Shown piece after piece: positions 62,601 through 64,000 of a DNA stretch of 64,000 nt. Location of the stretch: contig CANTUZ010000005.1 in assembly GCA_947846985.1 (NCBI GenBank), positions 24,462,389 to 24,526,388 on the forward strand. Direction: 5' to 3'. The DNA comes from Fratercula arctica (taxonomy: Eukaryota > Chordata > Aves > Charadriiformes > Alcidae). The notes beneath the pieces were generated by a model that saw only the letters and a program-made list of their open reading frames with translations, searched no databases and was not told the DNA's origin. The stretch's first letter is position 1, and every line of letters begins with the position of its first letter. Both the position numbers and the translations under genes were made by a program.

Positions 62601-64000
62601 AGCATGAAAGACTAGCTTCAGGGGAATCAGAGTAGCAGTTTGAATTCTACGTATATAAGAAGAAAAAAAGTTATAAGAACCATAGGTTTGGGTTTGCTTA
62701 ATGTTGTTTGTTTGGTTTTGTATTTTTTTTAAATCAGATCACCAGCCTGCTAATCTGAGCCCTTGTGGACTTTAGAGCATTCAACGTACCAGTGAAAGAT
62801 AGACAGTGTTACAGAGTAATTTCAAATCACACTAAAGTAGTATTACTGCAGGCCTTAATAAAGGTATACCTTAATAAGGGGATAACTTAATAAAGACATT
62901 TTATAAACTGGGAAGACAGGCAAGATTCTGAAACAAATTACTTTTCTCTTACAGAGATGTTTGGTTTTTCGATAGAGGTAAGGTGTACTTTACTGATGTT
63001 TCTATTAATTGTTTATATTTTAGTTGCAATCTTCACATTCTGAGTTAACTTGCTGCTCTCAGAGCTACGGGCTCAGTGAGGGGAAGGAGCTGTCACGACT
63101 GACAGACTTTAGTCTTTCCAGAAAATGGAATAAAAAATACTGGTAATTACCAGTTTGCCTTTACATATTTTAAGCAATTACCTAAGCATTGAAATGTCAT
63201 TCAAAGTAACAGAATTTGCTGACTTAACAGGCCTATAGTTTTAAAAGGTGAGTAATATCTATGGAACTGGATGCCAGAATCTGAAGCAGAAAAGCCTAAG
63301 AAATTGCCAGCTCCTTCTTGACTTTTTTCTCCCAGTGAGATTAGTGGCAATAACATCTATCTGACCCATTCCCTTTATTCCTTTTTTGTTTCACCTTCCT
63401 CTAAATTTAGCAGTTCCCTGAAAGCAACCACGATCGCTTTGCTTACAGATCTGGATTTACCAGAGAGGATCCTAAGGTTTTCCATCTCCTTGCCCTCTAG
63501 ATCCCATTAAAGAGGAGCTGCACAGCATATGTCCCTCCAACCTCCTCAAAATGTATCTGGAGCTGTATCCACCCTTTGATTTCAATGCTGTTGTGAATTT
63601 TGTTGTAAGAAATCAGACAAATAGAGCCTGAGATTCTTGTCTTTCGACAAAGCTTTACATCTCTTTGGTACTTTACATTTAGGGCGGGGGAGAAAACAAA
63701 GGAAAGCCAAAAACATGAGAAGTCAAACTAGTTCTACTAAACTTGGGGGTGGAGTGGGATGTGAGGGGGAGAATCCTTTGCTGACCCCCACAGGCAATTG
63801 GTTTACAATAGTTAGTCGTGTGACTTCATTAGTTGCTCTCTGCTAGACAATATTCCTGCCTCCTCAACAAGCCCACACACCATGTGTTCTAATCAGCTAA
63901 TTACTGCTATATTTCTATCTTATCCTATTCCACAAATGGTATTAGAAAGTAGCTAATGCCACAAATCTTCAAACCAACTTTCACAATCAAATGGCCTGTG
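59620..64000. other. Unique AT-rich sequence with one possible regulatory element
   Basis: No gene or known interspersed repeat is seen. About 60120-60660 contains the exact octamer ATTTGCAT (60312-60319) and several CATTAATG/ATTAATG words, and could be a conserved non-coding element. A TATATATATCTGTG/TATATATATCTCTG patch lies at about 62370-62400. Frames are at most about 83 codons and match nothing known. Confidence 0.45.

Noticed and set aside
1..64000. CRISPR arrays, tRNA/rRNA/snRNA genes, bacterial operons
   Set aside because: I saw no regularly spaced direct repeats with unique spacers, no cloverleaf or snRNA core sequences, and no prokaryotic gene organisation.

Overview
The window looks like nuclear DNA from a bird. 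The main reason is the repeat content: about ten fragments of CR1, the dominant avian LINE, several ending in the typical 3' octamer (ATTCTATG family), plus four long terminal repeats of the avian endogenous-retrovirus type that begins near TGTCCTGGTTT and ends near ACCACRACA. The sequence is AT-rich and CpG-poor, with long simple-sequence arrays and no bacterial-style gene packing. I cannot name the species.

I find no intact host protein-coding gene, no tRNA, rRNA or snRNA that I recognise, and no CRISPR array. All long open frames are chance frames of about 60-150 codons, low-complexity frames across pyrimidine arrays, or decayed CR1 ORF2. The best description is an intergenic (gene-desert) or long-intron segment.

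Layout: 1-4083 is unique sequence with a tiny CR1 tail (231-277) and an (AC)n tract. 4084-4310 is a large pyrimidine pentanucleotide array. 9424-9902 is a solo LTR. 10929-11243 is an old CR1. 17131-18243 is a plus-strand CR1 ORF2 piece (linker to RT) without 5' or 3' end. 19711-20232 is a minus-strand CR1 3' end. 24889-25004 is a near-perfect 46-bp-arm hairpin. 25524-26385 is a minus-strand CR1 with a large internal deletion. 32757-32830 is a CR1 tail. 35793-36015 is a CTTT/CCTT array. 38790-39438 and 45953-46553 are minus-strand CR1 3' ends. 47531-47711 is a recent 96-bp-period tandem duplication. 51345-51927 (+) and 53104-53700 (-) are related LTRs facing opposite ways. 53972-54489 is a minus-strand CR1. 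55968-56703 is a solo LTR with an intact 5-bp target-site duplication. 59481-59619 is a short CR1 3' end. The rest is unique AT-rich DNA; a few stretches have compact AT-rich palindromes and homeodomain- or POU-like words and could be conserved regulatory elements, which only an alignment can decide.

No set of genes here works together. The most unusual items are structural: the 46-bp inverted repeat, the tandem duplication carrying a 14-bp TAATTA palindrome, the solo LTR with matching flanks, and the two large polypyrimidine arrays. I did not find a convincing new biological system. CR1 and LTR assignments rest on recognition of family consensus features, not on a database search.
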